This document shows, in pieces, positions 46,999-56,191 of a stretch of 64,000 nt of DNA. The translations under genes and the position numbers were made by a program. The notes beneath the pieces are model-generated. The model was not told the origin of the DNA and searched no databases. It worked only from the letters and a program-made list of their open reading frames with translations. Source of the stretch: Ga0077527 sp964486865 (GTDB taxonomy: Bacteria > Pseudomonadota > Gammaproteobacteria > Burkholderiales > SG8-41); the NCBI GenBank assembly GCA_964486865.1, contig CAZAOZ010000002.1, positions 62,001 to 126,000 on the forward strand, written 5' to 3'. Every line of letters begins with the position of its first letter. Positions within the stretch are counted from its first letter, which is position 1.

Positions 46999-48856
46999 GT
47001 CCGAACAGGCCGCACCCGGTGCGGCACCGCCTGTCCAGTCCGCGTCGCCGGGAGCAAAGTGGCGGTCGCGTCTGGCGCGCATTCCGCGCCTGCCGCTGAT
47101 CATTGCGGTTGCCGCCGCCCTGGTTGCGCTGCTCGGCTTCCTTTATGTCAAGAGCCAGGGCGTCGATTACAAGAGGCAGAGCGACATTCTGGGACACCTG
47201 CGCGAACTGAAAGAAATCGACGGGCGCTGGGATCTGGAAGTGCTGCGCGCCCGCACCGAAGGCACCTCCGGCAAAATCCGGCAGGTCGGCGACCGCGGCG
47301 CCCGTGTTCCCGACCTGCTGCGCCGGCTGCGCCAGGATTCCGCGGACATGAACAGCGAAATCCTTACCCGCAGCCTGCCCGCCCTGATCACCGCATTTGA
47401 CCAGAAACTGGAATTGCTGAATCGCTACCGCGCCGCCAGCGGCACCGTCACGCAGGCGCTGGGGCGCATGATCGAGTTCGACACGGAAATCGCCGGACTG
47501 GTGCGCGGCGCCTGGCAAAGCTTTCCGCAGCGCGAGCGGCTGGTGGCGGTCGAAAGCACCGCGGCCCTGCTGTTTGCGCACGTGATGCGTTATGCGACGG
47601 ATCCTTCGGAAGCGCAGCGCAAAAATGTCGAAATGTTTGTGGCCGATCTGCGCAAAGCCGCCAACGGCCTGCCGGTGGCGCTGCGTGAAGGCGTCGCCCG
47701 CGTCGACACCACCGTGCAGCAGGTTCTCGGCGCCAAACCCGTCGAAGAAGAACTGTTCCTGAAAATCGTCATCGCCTCGGCGGGGCCCCGCATCGACAGC
47801 CTGACCGACGCCTTCACCCAGGAGTCGGCCGACGCGCAATCCGATGGCGAACGTTATCGCATCTATCTGATCGCGTACGCCGCGGCATTGCTGATCCTGA
47901 CCGGCTACCTGCTGTCGCGGCTTGCCGTCAGCTACCGGCTGCTGGAATCGCGCGTGGAGGAACGCACCCGCGACCTGTCAAACGCGCTGCGCCAGCTGAA
48001 GGAGTCGGAGTCACAGTTGATCCAGACCGAGAAGATGTCGTCGCTCGGGCAAATGGTGGCGGGCATCGCGCATGAAATCAATACGCCGCTGGCGTATGTC
48101 AAGAACAGCCTCGGCTCGGTCGTCGGCAAGCTGCCGGACTTCAAGGAGCTGATTGTGCAGACCAACAAGCTGCTGCAGGTGCTGGAAGAAGGCGCGCCGG
48201 ATCCGCGGCGCCTGCAGGAAAAGTTCACTGCCGTGCGCGCACTGGTTCACCGCTTCGCGGAACAGCAGGCGCTCGCCGAACTCGGGCAGCTGGCGAAAGA
48301 CGGGCTTTACGGTATCGAGCAGATTTCGGAAATCGTGCTTAATCTGAAAAACTTCAGCCGGCTCGATCGCAGCAAAGTGTCGACCTTCAATCTCAACGAA
48401 GGACTGGAAAGCACACTGGTGCTGGCCAAACACGAACTGAAACACCTTACGGTAAAAAAAATGTTCGGCGATATTCCGCCCATCACCTGCTCCCCTTCGC
48501 AACTGAACCAGGTTTTCCTCAATCTGATCAATAATGCAGCGCAGGCCATTGAGACCGGCTCCGGCGAAATCACTCTGACCACCCGCACGGAAGGCGCCGA
48601 TCACGTCGCTGTCGAGATCGCCGATAACGGCAAGGGCATACCGCCTGATGTCATGCCGAAGATTTTCGACCCTTTTTTCACCACCAAGGCCGTCGGCAAG
48701 GGCACGGGGCTGGGGCTGTCGATTTCCTACAAGATCATCGAGCAGCATGGCGGCAGGATCAGTGTTGATTCCACGGTGGGACAGGGCACACGCTTCACGA
48801 TCGTGCTGCCCGTGACGCCGCCGCCAACCATGGCCGGACTGGACGAGCAGACATGA
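46979..48856 (+). CDS. Membrane-bound sensor histidine kinase
   Basis: 625 residues. A first membrane helix at about 38-58 and a second at about 298-318 enclose a mainly helical periplasmic domain of about 240 residues with no named sensor motif. A coiled segment (SRVEERTRDLSNALRQLKES) leads to the H-box GIAHEINTPLAYVKNSL with His365, then the N-box NQVFLNLINNAAQAIE, DNGKGIPPD, DPFFTTKAVGKGTGLGL. It has no receiver domain of its own. The start overlaps livF by 20 bp and the end overlaps the Ser/Thr kinase gene by ATGA. The stimulus may be the LIV ligand or transporter state; that is inference. Confidence 0.92.
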   Translation: MRILENRSEQAAPGAAPPVQSASPGAKWRSRLARIPRLPLIIAVAAALVALLGFLYVKSQGVDYKRQSDILGHLRELKEIDGRWDLEVLRARTEGTSGKIRQVGDRGARVPDLLRRLRQDSADMNSEILTRSLPALITAFDQKLELLNRYRAASGTVTQALGRMIEFDTEIAGLVRGAWQSFPQRERLVAVESTAALLFAHVMRYATDPSEAQRKNVEMFVADLRKAANGLPVALREGVARVDTTVQQVLGAKPVEEELFLKIVIASAGPRIDSLTDAFTQESADAQSDGERYRIYLIAYAAALLILTGYLLSRLAVSYRLLESRVEERTRDLSNALRQLKESESQLIQTEKMSSLGQMVAGIAHEINTPLAYVKNSLGSVVGKLPDFKELIVQTNKLLQVLEEGAPDPRRLQEKFTAVRALVHRFAEQQALAELGQLAKDGLYGIEQISEIVLNLKNFSRLDRSKVSTFNLNEGLESTLVLAKHELKHLTVKKMFGDIPPITCSPSQLNQVFLNLINNAAQAIETGSGEITLTTRTEGADHVAVEIADNGKGIPPDVMPKIFDPFFTTKAVGKGTGLGLSISYKIIEQHGGRISVDSTVGQGTRFTIVLPVTPPPTMAGLDEQT

Positions 48857-50754
48857 CGGCCGGCTTTCCGAAAACCATCGGCAAGTACGAGGTGCAGGGC
48901 ATACTCGGCCGTGGCGGCATGGGCGTCGTCTACAAGGCATTCGATCCGGCCATCCATCGCCAGGTCGCCATCAAGACCATCACCAAATCCGCGATGGATC
49001 CCTCGGAGCTGCAGTACGCCATCGCCCGCTTCCGCCATGAAGCGCAGGCGGTGGGCCGGCTGACCCATCCGCGCATCGCCGCAATTTTTGACTACGGCGA
49101 AGACGAGAACATCGCCTACATCGTCATGGAACTGGTCAACGGCAAATCGCTGTACGAGCACCTGCAAAACAAGGCCAAATTCGATCTGGCCGAGATCGGG
49201 GAGATCGTGCGCCAGTTGCTCGACGGTCTCGGCTACGCGCACGCGCAGGGCGTCGTGCATCGCGACATCAAACCGTCAAACATCCTGATCAACGACGACG
49301 GCCGGATCAAAATCAGCGACTTCGGCATTGCGCACCTGGATTCGTCCTCCCTGACGCAGATCGGCGAGATCATGGGCTCGCCGGGTTACATGTCGCCGGA
49401 ACAGTTCACCGGCGACGAACCCGACGCGCGATCCGACATCTACTCCGCGGGCGTCATTGCCTACGAACTGCTCGCCAGCCGCAAGCCGTTCATCGGCAGC
49501 AATGTCGAAATCATGCGCCAGGTGATCAGCGAGCGCCCGGTGAATCCGTCGAAATACAATCCGCAGATCTCGGCGCAACTCGACTGGGCCACCCACAAGG
49601 CGCTCGCCAAGAAGCGTGAAGACCGGTTTCAGACGGCCCGCGAATTCGCGCTGGCGTTCGTGCAGGGCATCAGCGCCAGTTTGCGCGCCAGCAAGAAAAC
49701 GGCCGCCGAGGAGATGGCGGAGGCGCCGACACAACGTCTCGACTCCAAAATTGTTTCGGCGGCCCGCATGCTGGCCGGGCTGCAGGCCGCCAAACCGGCG
49801 GCGGAATCCGCTGCCGCCCCGGTCGCACCGGCTTTTGACACCGGCGGCAAAAAAGCAAAATTGCTGTTCGTGGACGACGAGGAGCGCATTCTCAACGCAT
49901 TGCGCTCGGTTTTCCGCGCCCAATACAACGTGTTCACAGCCAGCAGCGGCCCCGAAGCCATGGAGTTTCTGAAGCGCTTCCGCCCGCATGTAGTCATCAG
50001 CGACCAGCGCATGCCGGAGATGACCGGCGTCGAATTCCTGCGCCAGATCAAGGATATCGCGCCGCATACCGTGCGCATCCTGCTGACCGGCTATTCGGAC
50101 CTCGCATCCATTGTCGGCTCGATCAATGACGGCGAGGTGTTCCGCTTCATCAGCAAACCCTGGGACAATACCGATATCCAGAAAACCATCAGCGAGGCGG
50201 CCGCCATTGCGCTGGAACTCGCCGACACCGCCACCGCGCCGGTGATCGTGCCGGAGAAAGTCGATTGGGGCATTCTGGTAATTGATCCAGGCCAGAGCGT
50301 GTTCCGTGCCGTGAACGAATTGATGGCCGGCGCCTGCCCGGTTTTCCATGCGCCCGACACTGATCGCGCGCTGACGCTGCTGGCGGAAAAGGAAATCGCC
50401 GTCATCATCGCCGAACTGCGCAGCGGCGACCAGAAATCAGTCGCCACCTTCAAGCTGCTGAAACAGGATCATCCGGAAATCCTCGCCATCGTCACGACAG
50501 AAGCATCGGACTCGGAACTGGTCATCGACCTGATCAACCAGGCGCAGGTGTTCCGCTTCCTGAACAAGCCGCTGAATCTCAAGCTGCTGGTGCAGCATAT
50601 CCACGCCGCGCTTGCCCGGTATCAGTCTTTCCGCAAGTCACCCAAACTGCTGAAGCGGCATCGTGTGGCGGCAGCGCGCGCCGGCGACACATCGATACTT
50701 GACCAATTGCGCGAACGGATATCTTCCATACGGTCGTGGCTGGGCCGCGGCTGA
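48853..50754 (+). CDS. Hanks-type Ser/Thr kinase fused to two receiver domains
   Basis: 633 residues. Residues 10-275 are a protein kinase: glycine loop GRGGMGVVYKA, Lys41, helix-C Glu63, catalytic HRDIKPSN at 136-143 and DFG at 156-158, all intact. After a linker, receiver 1 (about 335-455) has Asp341/342, phosphoacceptor Asp384 (VVISDQRMP) and Lys435. Receiver 2 (about 472-595) keeps Lys572 but has Glu521 where the phosphoacceptor Asp should be, and a reduced acidic pocket (VIDPGQS). No membrane helix. The gene overlaps the upstream histidine kinase gene, which is the natural phosphodonor for receiver 1. Targets of the kinase are unknown. Confidence 0.92.
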   Translation: MTAGFPKTIGKYEVQGILGRGGMGVVYKAFDPAIHRQVAIKTITKSAMDPSELQYAIARFRHEAQAVGRLTHPRIAAIFDYGEDENIAYIVMELVNGKSLYEHLQNKAKFDLAEIGEIVRQLLDGLGYAHAQGVVHRDIKPSNILINDDGRIKISDFGIAHLDSSSLTQIGEIMGSPGYMSPEQFTGDEPDARSDIYSAGVIAYELLASRKPFIGSNVEIMRQVISERPVNPSKYNPQISAQLDWATHKALAKKREDRFQTAREFALAFVQGISASLRASKKTAAEEMAEAPTQRLDSKIVSAARMLAGLQAAKPAAESAAAPVAPAFDTGGKKAKLLFVDDEERILNALRSVFRAQYNVFTASSGPEAMEFLKRFRPHVVISDQRMPEMTGVEFLRQIKDIAPHTVRILLTGYSDLASIVGSINDGEVFRFISKPWDNTDIQKTISEAAAIALELADTATAPVIVPEKVDWGILVIDPGQSVFRAVNELMAGACPVFHAPDTDRALTLLAEKEIAVIIAELRSGDQKSVATFKLLKQDHPEILAIVTTEASDSELVIDLINQAQVFRFLNKPLNLKLLVQHIHAALARYQSFRKSPKLLKRHRVAAARAGDTSILDQLRERISSIRSWLGRG

Positions 50755-50762
50755 TAGCGCGG

Positions 50763-51659
50763 TCAAAGCCAGTCGCGGGCGACCAGAAAATCCGTGTAAA
50801 GCTTCGCTTCCGGCGTGCCGGGCTGCGGCTGCCAGTCGTAGCGCCAGTGCACGATGGGCGGCAGCGACATCAGGATCGACTCGGTGCGCCCGCCCGACTG
50901 CAGTCCGAACAGCGTGCCGCGGTCATACACCAGATTGAATTCAACGTAGCGGCCGCGCCGATAGGCCTGGAAATCCCGCTCGCGTTCGCCATAGGGTAAC
51001 GCACGGCGGCGCTCCACCAGCGGCACATAGGCCGGCAGGAAATGCTCGCCGACGCTGCGGGTCAGCGCAAAACAGGTGGCAAAGTCCGGTGCGCTGAGAT
51101 CGTCGAAAAAAATGCCGCCCACGCCGCGCGGCTCGGCGCGATGCCTGAGATGGAAATACCGGTCGCACCACGCCTTGAACCGCGGATGATGGTCGGTGCC
51201 GAACGGCGCCAGCGCATCCCGGCAGGTGCGATGGAAATGCGTCGCGTCTTCCTCGAATCCGTAATACGGCGTCAGATCCATGCCGCCGCCGAACCACCAC
51301 ACCGGCGCAACGCCGGGTTTTTCGGCCACGAAACAGCGCACATTCATGTGCACTGTCGGCACGTACGGATTGCGCGGATGCAGCACCAACGACACGCCCA
51401 GCGCCTGGAATGAACGTCCGGCGAGTTCCGGCCGCGCAGCGGACGCGGATGGTGGCAGATTGTCGCCGAACACATGCGAAAACCCGACACCGCCGCGCTC
51501 GAACAGCGCACCACCCTCGATCAGGCGGGTGATGCCGCCGCCGCCCTGCGGACGCTCCCAGGCATCGCGCAGAAATGATCCGCCGTCGAGCGCGGCCAGG
51601 CGGGCGACGATGGTGTCCTGCAAACCGGTCAACCAGGTTTTGACTGCGGTGACGTCCAT
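50763..51659 (-). CDS. hemF: Aerobic coproporphyrinogen III oxidase
   Basis: 298 residues. Oxygen-dependent double decarboxylation of coproporphyrinogen III in haem synthesis. Family runs include GGGGITRLIEGGALFERGGV, NPYVPTVHMNVRCF, the signature WWFGGGMDLTPYYGF and GIFFDDLSAPDF. Ends VARDWL as expected. It is downstream of purD on the same strand, 30 bp apart, and convergent with the Ser/Thr kinase gene. Confidence 0.97.
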   Translation of the reverse strand: MDVTAVKTWLTGLQDTIVARLAALDGGSFLRDAWERPQGGGGITRLIEGGALFERGGVGFSHVFGDNLPPSASAARPELAGRSFQALGVSLVLHPRNPYVPTVHMNVRCFVAEKPGVAPVWWFGGGMDLTPYYGFEEDATHFHRTCRDALAPFGTDHHPRFKAWCDRYFHLRHRAEPRGVGGIFFDDLSAPDFATCFALTRSVGEHFLPAYVPLVERRRALPYGERERDFQAYRRGRYVEFNLVYDRGTLFGLQSGGRTESILMSLPPIVHWRYDWQPQPGTPEAKLYTDFLVARDWL

Positions 51660-51689
51660 CAGGTGCTCCGCTGCGCGCGGCGGCGCATA

Positions 51690-52967
51690 TTATTTGCGCC
51701 CTGCAGCGACGGCGCGATGGCCGATGTCGTGACGATACTGCATGCCGTCAAAGCGGATCTGTTCGGCCACCTCGTACGCCCTGCGCTGCGCCATGCGTGT
51801 ATTGTGCCCCAGCGCCGTGACGCACAACACGCGACCGCCGCTGGTAATCACCTCCTTGCCTGACAGGACAGCGCCGGCATGGAACACGTGATAATCCTCG
51901 CCCGGCGCCGGCAGTCCGCGGATGACATCGCCTTTGCGCGGATCGTCCGGATAGCCGGCGGCAGCCAGCACGACGCCGAGCGCCACCCGCGGATCCCAGT
52001 CGGCCTGCGCCTCGTCCAGCTTGCCGTCGAGCGCCGCCTCCAGCAGCGGCACCAGATCGCTTTTCAGCCGCATCATGATGGGCTGCGTTTCCGGATCGCC
52101 CATGCGGCAGTTGAATTCCAGCACCTTGAGTTCTCCGTTCGCGCCGATCATCAGACCGGCGTAGAGAAACCCGGTGTACGGCAGGCCGTCCGCCGCCATG
52201 CCGTTCAACGTCGGCTGGATCACTTCGCGCATCACGCGCGCGTGAATCTCCGGGGTCACTACCGGCGCCGGTGAATAAGCGCCCATGCCGCCGGTATTGG
52301 GACCGCGGTCGCCATCCTGCAGGCGCTTGTGATCCTGGCTGCTGGCGAGCGCCAGCGCATTGCGACCGTCGGCGAGCACAATGAAGCTTGCTTCCTCGCC
52401 CTCGAGAAATTCCTCGATGACCACGCGCGCACCCGCCGCGCCCATTTTGTTGCCGATGAGCATCATATCGACCGCGGCGTGCGCCTCGGCAGCCGCCATG
52501 GCCACCACCACGCCTTTGCCCGCGGCCAGCCCATCGGCCTTGATGACTATGGGTGCGCCCTGTTTGTCGATGTACGCATGCGCCGCGGCAGCATCGGTGA
52601 ATGTTGCATGGGCCGCAGTGGGGATGCCGTGCCGCGCCATGAAACTCTTGGCAAAATCCTTGGAGCTTTCGAGCTGCGCTGCTTTTTGCGTCGGGCCGAA
52701 AATGCGCCGGCCGGCAGCCTGCACGGCATCGACCACACCCGCGGCGAGCGGCGCCTCGGGTCCCACCACCGTCAGGGCGATGTCATTTTTTATAATAAAA
52801 TCAATTGCTTGCTGATTTCCGTCGAGTACAACGTTCTGCAATCCGTCCTCGCGCGCGGTGCCGGAATTGCCGGGCGCGACGTATACCTTGGACACCCGCG
52901 ACGACTGGGCGAGTTTCCAGGCCAGCGCGTGCTCGCGGCCACCGCCGCCGATGACGAGGATTTTCAT
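51690..52967 (-). CDS. purD: Phosphoribosylamine-glycine ligase
   Basis: 425 residues. ATP-grasp enzyme of purine synthesis joining phosphoribosylamine and glycine. It starts MKILVIGGGGREHALAWKLA and has IVIKADGLAAGKGVVVA, DHKRLQDGDRGPNTGGMGAY and LEFNCRMGDPETQPIMMRL. A very AT-rich stretch at 52787-52810 (codons for DFIIKND) stands out from the GC-rich gene and holds an IHF-consensus match. Lies between purH and hemF on the same strand. Confidence 0.97.
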   Translation of the reverse strand: MKILVIGGGGREHALAWKLAQSSRVSKVYVAPGNSGTAREDGLQNVVLDGNQQAIDFIIKNDIALTVVGPEAPLAAGVVDAVQAAGRRIFGPTQKAAQLESSKDFAKSFMARHGIPTAAHATFTDAAAAHAYIDKQGAPIVIKADGLAAGKGVVVAMAAAEAHAAVDMMLIGNKMGAAGARVVIEEFLEGEEASFIVLADGRNALALASSQDHKRLQDGDRGPNTGGMGAYSPAPVVTPEIHARVMREVIQPTLNGMAADGLPYTGFLYAGLMIGANGELKVLEFNCRMGDPETQPIMMRLKSDLVPLLEAALDGKLDEAQADWDPRVALGVVLAAAGYPDDPRKGDVIRGLPAPGEDYHVFHAGAVLSGKEVITSGGRVLCVTALGHNTRMAQRRAYEVAEQIRFDGMQYRHDIGHRAVAAGRK

Positions 52968-52977
52968 TCAGGAATGC

Positions 52978-53087
52978 GTAATGGGTGATGGGTGATGGGT
53001 GATGGGAGGGCCCACCATGTCAAATCGGCCGCCGCGCTTTTTCCCTTCACCCTTCACTGTTCACCCTTCACTGTTCACCCTTCACGT
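52978..53087. repeat. Short tandem repeats between purD and purH
   Basis: GGGTGAT repeated three to four times at 52981-53007, then CCCTTCACTGTTCA-type units at 53042-53085. The same pair of motifs occurs at 34380-34455. The interval holds no gene. Confidence 0.75.
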
Positions 53088-53089
53088 TT

Positions 53090-54652
53090 CTAGTGGCGGA
53101 AATGCCGAAACCCGGTGAACACCATCGCCATGCCGTGTTCATCGGCTGCGGCAATGACTTCTTCATCGCGCAGGCTGCCGCCGGGCTGGATGATCGATGT
53201 CGCGCCTGCCGCGGCAACCACATCGACGCCGTCGCGGAACGGAAAAAATGCATCGGAAGCCACCACCGAGCCGGTCAGTTGCAGATTGGCGTTGCCTGCC
53301 TTGATCGACGCGATGCGCGCCGAATCGACACGGCTCATCTGGCCGGCGCCGACACCGAGGGTCTGCCCGTTGCCGCAGAACACGATGGCGTTGGATTTGA
53401 CGAACTTGGCGACGCGCCAGGCAAACACCAGGTCTGCCAGTTGCGCATCCGTCGGTTTGCGCCGGGTGACCACTTTGAGCTGTGCGGCGACTACATTCAT
53501 GACGTCCGGCGTCTGCACCAGCATGCCGCCGCCGACGCGCTTGACATCGAAGACGTTGGCGCCCGGGGCAAGCGGCACTTCCAGCACGCGGATATTGCCC
53601 TTCGCGGCAAATACCGCCAGCGCTTCCGGTGCGACCTGCGGTGCAATCACCACTTCGACAAACTGCCCGGCAATGGCCCGCGCCGCATGGGCGTCGAGCG
53701 CACGGTTGACGGCGATGATCCCGCCAAACGCGGAAGTCGGATCAGTGGCGAAGGCCTTGGCATAAGCCGCCGCCGGATCCGCGCCCACCGCGACGCTGCA
53801 GGGATTGGCGTGTTTGACGATCACGCAGGCCGGCACCTCGAATGTCTTGACGCATTCCCACGCCGCATCGGCATCGGCGATGTTGTTGTACGACAGCTCC
53901 TTGCCCTGCAATTGCCGGTAGCCGGCGAGAGCGCCGGGCGCCGGCGCGGGATCGCGGTAGAACGCCGCCGACTGGTGCGGATTTTCGCCGTAACGCAACG
54001 TCTGCACGCGGTCGAGTTGCAGATTGAGCCGCGCCGGAAAAACATCGCGCTTGCCGTCGGGCTGCAGCGCTGTCAGGTAATTGCTGATGGCGCCATCGTA
54101 TGCCGCCGTATGCGAAAACGCCTTGCAGGCGAGACGGAAACGCGTCTCCGCCCCCACGGCTCCGCTCGCCGCGCCCATCTCCCGCAGCACGGCGGCGTAA
54201 TCGGCCGGATCGGTGATGACCGCCACATGGTCATGATTTTTCGCCGCGCTGCGCACCATCGCCGGACCGCCGATATCGATATTCTCAATAGCCTCTTCGA
54301 GCGTGCAATCCGGGCGGGCGACCGTCTGCGCAAACGGGTAGAGATTCACCACGAGGAGATCGATGCCGGGTATGCGTGCGGTGCGCATCGCCTCGGCGTG
54401 CGCGGGCAAGTCGCGCCGCCCGAGCAATCCGGCATGGATGCGCGGGTGCAGCGTTTTCACGCGCCCGTCGAGCATTTCCGGAAATCCGGTGTAATCCGCG
54501 ACCTCGGTGACCGGCAGGCCGGCGTCACGCAGCAGTTTCGCGGTGCCGCCCGTCGATAACAGATTCACGCCGAATCCGGCGAGTCCGCGCGCAAACTCGA
54601 CCACACCCGTCTTGTCGGAAACGCTGATCAGCGCTTGCTTGATGATGGCCAT
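53090..54652 (-). CDS. purH: Bifunctional AICAR transformylase/IMP cyclohydrolase
   Basis: 520 residues, catalysing the last two steps of IMP synthesis. The N-terminal MGS-like cyclohydrolase domain (ALISVSDKTGVVEFARGLAG, LLSTGGTAKLLRDAGLPV, DGRVKTLHPRIHAGLL) is followed by the transformylase with RYGENPHQSAAFY and KSNAIVFCGNG. Length is normal. Downstream of fis by 34 bp on the same strand and upstream of purD. Confidence 0.98.
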   Translation of the reverse strand: MAIIKQALISVSDKTGVVEFARGLAGFGVNLLSTGGTAKLLRDAGLPVTEVADYTGFPEMLDGRVKTLHPRIHAGLLGRRDLPAHAEAMRTARIPGIDLLVVNLYPFAQTVARPDCTLEEAIENIDIGGPAMVRSAAKNHDHVAVITDPADYAAVLREMGAASGAVGAETRFRLACKAFSHTAAYDGAISNYLTALQPDGKRDVFPARLNLQLDRVQTLRYGENPHQSAAFYRDPAPAPGALAGYRQLQGKELSYNNIADADAAWECVKTFEVPACVIVKHANPCSVAVGADPAAAYAKAFATDPTSAFGGIIAVNRALDAHAARAIAGQFVEVVIAPQVAPEALAVFAAKGNIRVLEVPLAPGANVFDVKRVGGGMLVQTPDVMNVVAAQLKVVTRRKPTDAQLADLVFAWRVAKFVKSNAIVFCGNGQTLGVGAGQMSRVDSARIASIKAGNANLQLTGSVVASDAFFPFRDGVDVVAAAGATSIIQPGGSLRDEEVIAAADEHGMAMVFTGFRHFRH

Positions 54653-54686
54653 GAAAACGGGGCGCGGAGCAGAGGAGTCGGGCGCT

Positions 54687-54926
54687 CTAGAATTTGATGT
54701 TGTAACTCTTGATCTTTTTGCGCAGGGTATTGCGGTTGATGCCCAGCATGGCTGCGGCGTGCGACTGGTTGCCGCTCACCTTGTGCAGAACGGATTCCAG
54801 CAGCGGTTTTTCCACGCTGCCGATGACCATATCATAGACGCCGCTGGCCTTCTCCCCGTCCAGATCACGGAAGTAGCCGTCGATTGCCCGGCGCACGACG
54901 CGGGCCATTTCGGTTTCATTCATCAT
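54687..54926 (-). CDS. fis: Nucleoid-associated DNA-binding protein Fis
   Basis: 79 residues from the ATG at 54926 that overlaps the dusB stop (ATGA); a second ATG follows at once. The N-terminal half has MARVVRRAIDGYFRDLDGE. The C-terminal helix-turn-helix is HAAAMLGINRNTLRKKIKSY, as in Fis and NtrC-type effectors. Fis bends DNA and modulates rRNA promoters and recombination. The dusB-fis operon is conserved in gamma- and betaproteobacteria and supports the call. Confidence 0.96.
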   Translation of the reverse strand: MMNETEMARVVRRAIDGYFRDLDGEKASGVYDMVIGSVEKPLLESVLHKVSGNQSHAAAMLGINRNTLRKKIKSYNIKF

Positions 54927-55930
54927 GCCGCAAGTTCCTCCACATAGGTCAGGCGTTCGCCCAGCCCCGATAGCGCAACAAAAAATTGATTGACGGCCGC
55001 CAACTGCCCGGCACAAGTCTGCAACTGGTTCATCGCGTGACGAAACGCCGCGGATCCCGCCAGCCCCCTGGTGTACCAGGAGATATGCTTGCGCGCGACA
55101 CGCACGCCGGTGTGTTCGCCATAAAACCCGTGCAGGTCGTGCAGATGCGCAACCAGCACGCGGTGGATTTCCTCGACCGCCGGCGGCGGCAGATGCGCAC
55201 CGGTCGCCAGAAAATAACTGATCTCGCGGAACATCCACGGCCGCCCCTGCGCGGCGCGGCCGATCATCACCGCATCGGCCTTGGTGTATTCCAGCACGTG
55301 CTTGACGCGCTCGGGCGTGGTGATGTCGCCGTTGGCAATCACCGGAATGCGGATCTCGGCCTTGACCGCGGCAATCGTGTCGTACTCGGCTTCACCGGTG
55401 TAGGCGCAGGCGCGGGTGCGGCCGTGGATCGCCAGCGCCTGGATGCCCGCGCTCTCGGCGATACGCGCGACGGTGCGGGCGTTGCGATGGTCGCGATCCC
55501 AGCCGGTGCGTATTTTCAGCGTGACGGGCACATGGACCGCCCCCACCACGGCGTCGAGTATGCGGCCGACCAGCGACTCGTCTTTCAGCAGCGCCGATCC
55601 GGCCATCACGTTGCACACCTTCTTGGCCGGACAGCCCATGTTGATGTCTATGATCTGCGCGCCCTGATCGACGTTGTATCGCGCCGCGTCGGCAAGCATC
55701 TGCGGATCGGCGCCGGCGATCTGCACCGAGATCGGATCGACTTCGCCCTCATGGTTGGCGCGGCGCAGTGTTTTTGCCGAACCCCACAGCAGCGAATTGC
55801 TCGATACCATCTCCGACACGGCCATGCCCGCACCCATCATCTTGCACAACTGGCGGAACGGACGATCGGTCACGCCCGCCATCGGTGCGACGATGAGGTT
55901 GTTCTTGAGTTGATAGGGGCCGATGCGCAT
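54923..55930 (-). CDS. dusB: tRNA-dihydrouridine synthase B
   Basis: 335 residues from ATG 55930 (MRIGPYQLKNNLIVAPMAGV), which aligns with E. coli DusB. In-frame starts at 55981 and 55996 would add 17-22 residues and are possible. FMN-dependent reduction of uridine in the tRNA D-loop. Seen are DINMGCPAKKVCN with the catalytic Cys, LKIRTGWDRDH, HGRTRACAYTGEAEYD and VIANGDITTPE. Overlaps fis by 4 bp. Confidence 0.96.
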   Translation of the reverse strand: MRIGPYQLKNNLIVAPMAGVTDRPFRQLCKMMGAGMAVSEMVSSNSLLWGSAKTLRRANHEGEVDPISVQIAGADPQMLADAARYNVDQGAQIIDINMGCPAKKVCNVMAGSALLKDESLVGRILDAVVGAVHVPVTLKIRTGWDRDHRNARTVARIAESAGIQALAIHGRTRACAYTGEAEYDTIAAVKAEIRIPVIANGDITTPERVKHVLEYTKADAVMIGRAAQGRPWMFREISYFLATGAHLPPPAVEEIHRVLVAHLHDLHGFYGEHTGVRVARKHISWYTRGLAGSAAFRHAMNQLQTCAGQLAAVNQFFVALSGLGERLTYVEELAA

Positions 55931-56191
55931 CGGACTTGTTGCCGGTTTTTTGGTTTTGTGTGTGAGCAGGAAGGGCGCCATTGTAATCACACTCACTCCC
56001 GGTGCAAAGGGAAATGTGCCCGTTTTTTAATCAGCCGTCGCAGCCGCGCAACGACGCGCGCGGCCGGATTGATTCAATAATCGTAAAAGAGCTGTGGATC
56101 AACAGGTTTACTGCGCATTGCTCGAACGCAACGTGCAGATTCCGCGACAACCTGCGGCGCAGCAACGATTCGCCGGAAGATCCGCAGGAAT
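55931..56191. other. Intergenic region between dusB and ubiH
   Basis: Possible dusB leader and alternative starts up to 55996. Beyond that I see no gene, repeat or clear terminator. Both flanking genes are on the minus strand, so this region holds the dusB-fis promoter. Confidence 0.5.

Noticed and set aside
45319..47103. 594-codon minus-strand frame opposite livM, livG and livF
   Set aside because: The plus-strand ABC genes have complete Walker and signature motifs. The antisense product has no recognisable domain.
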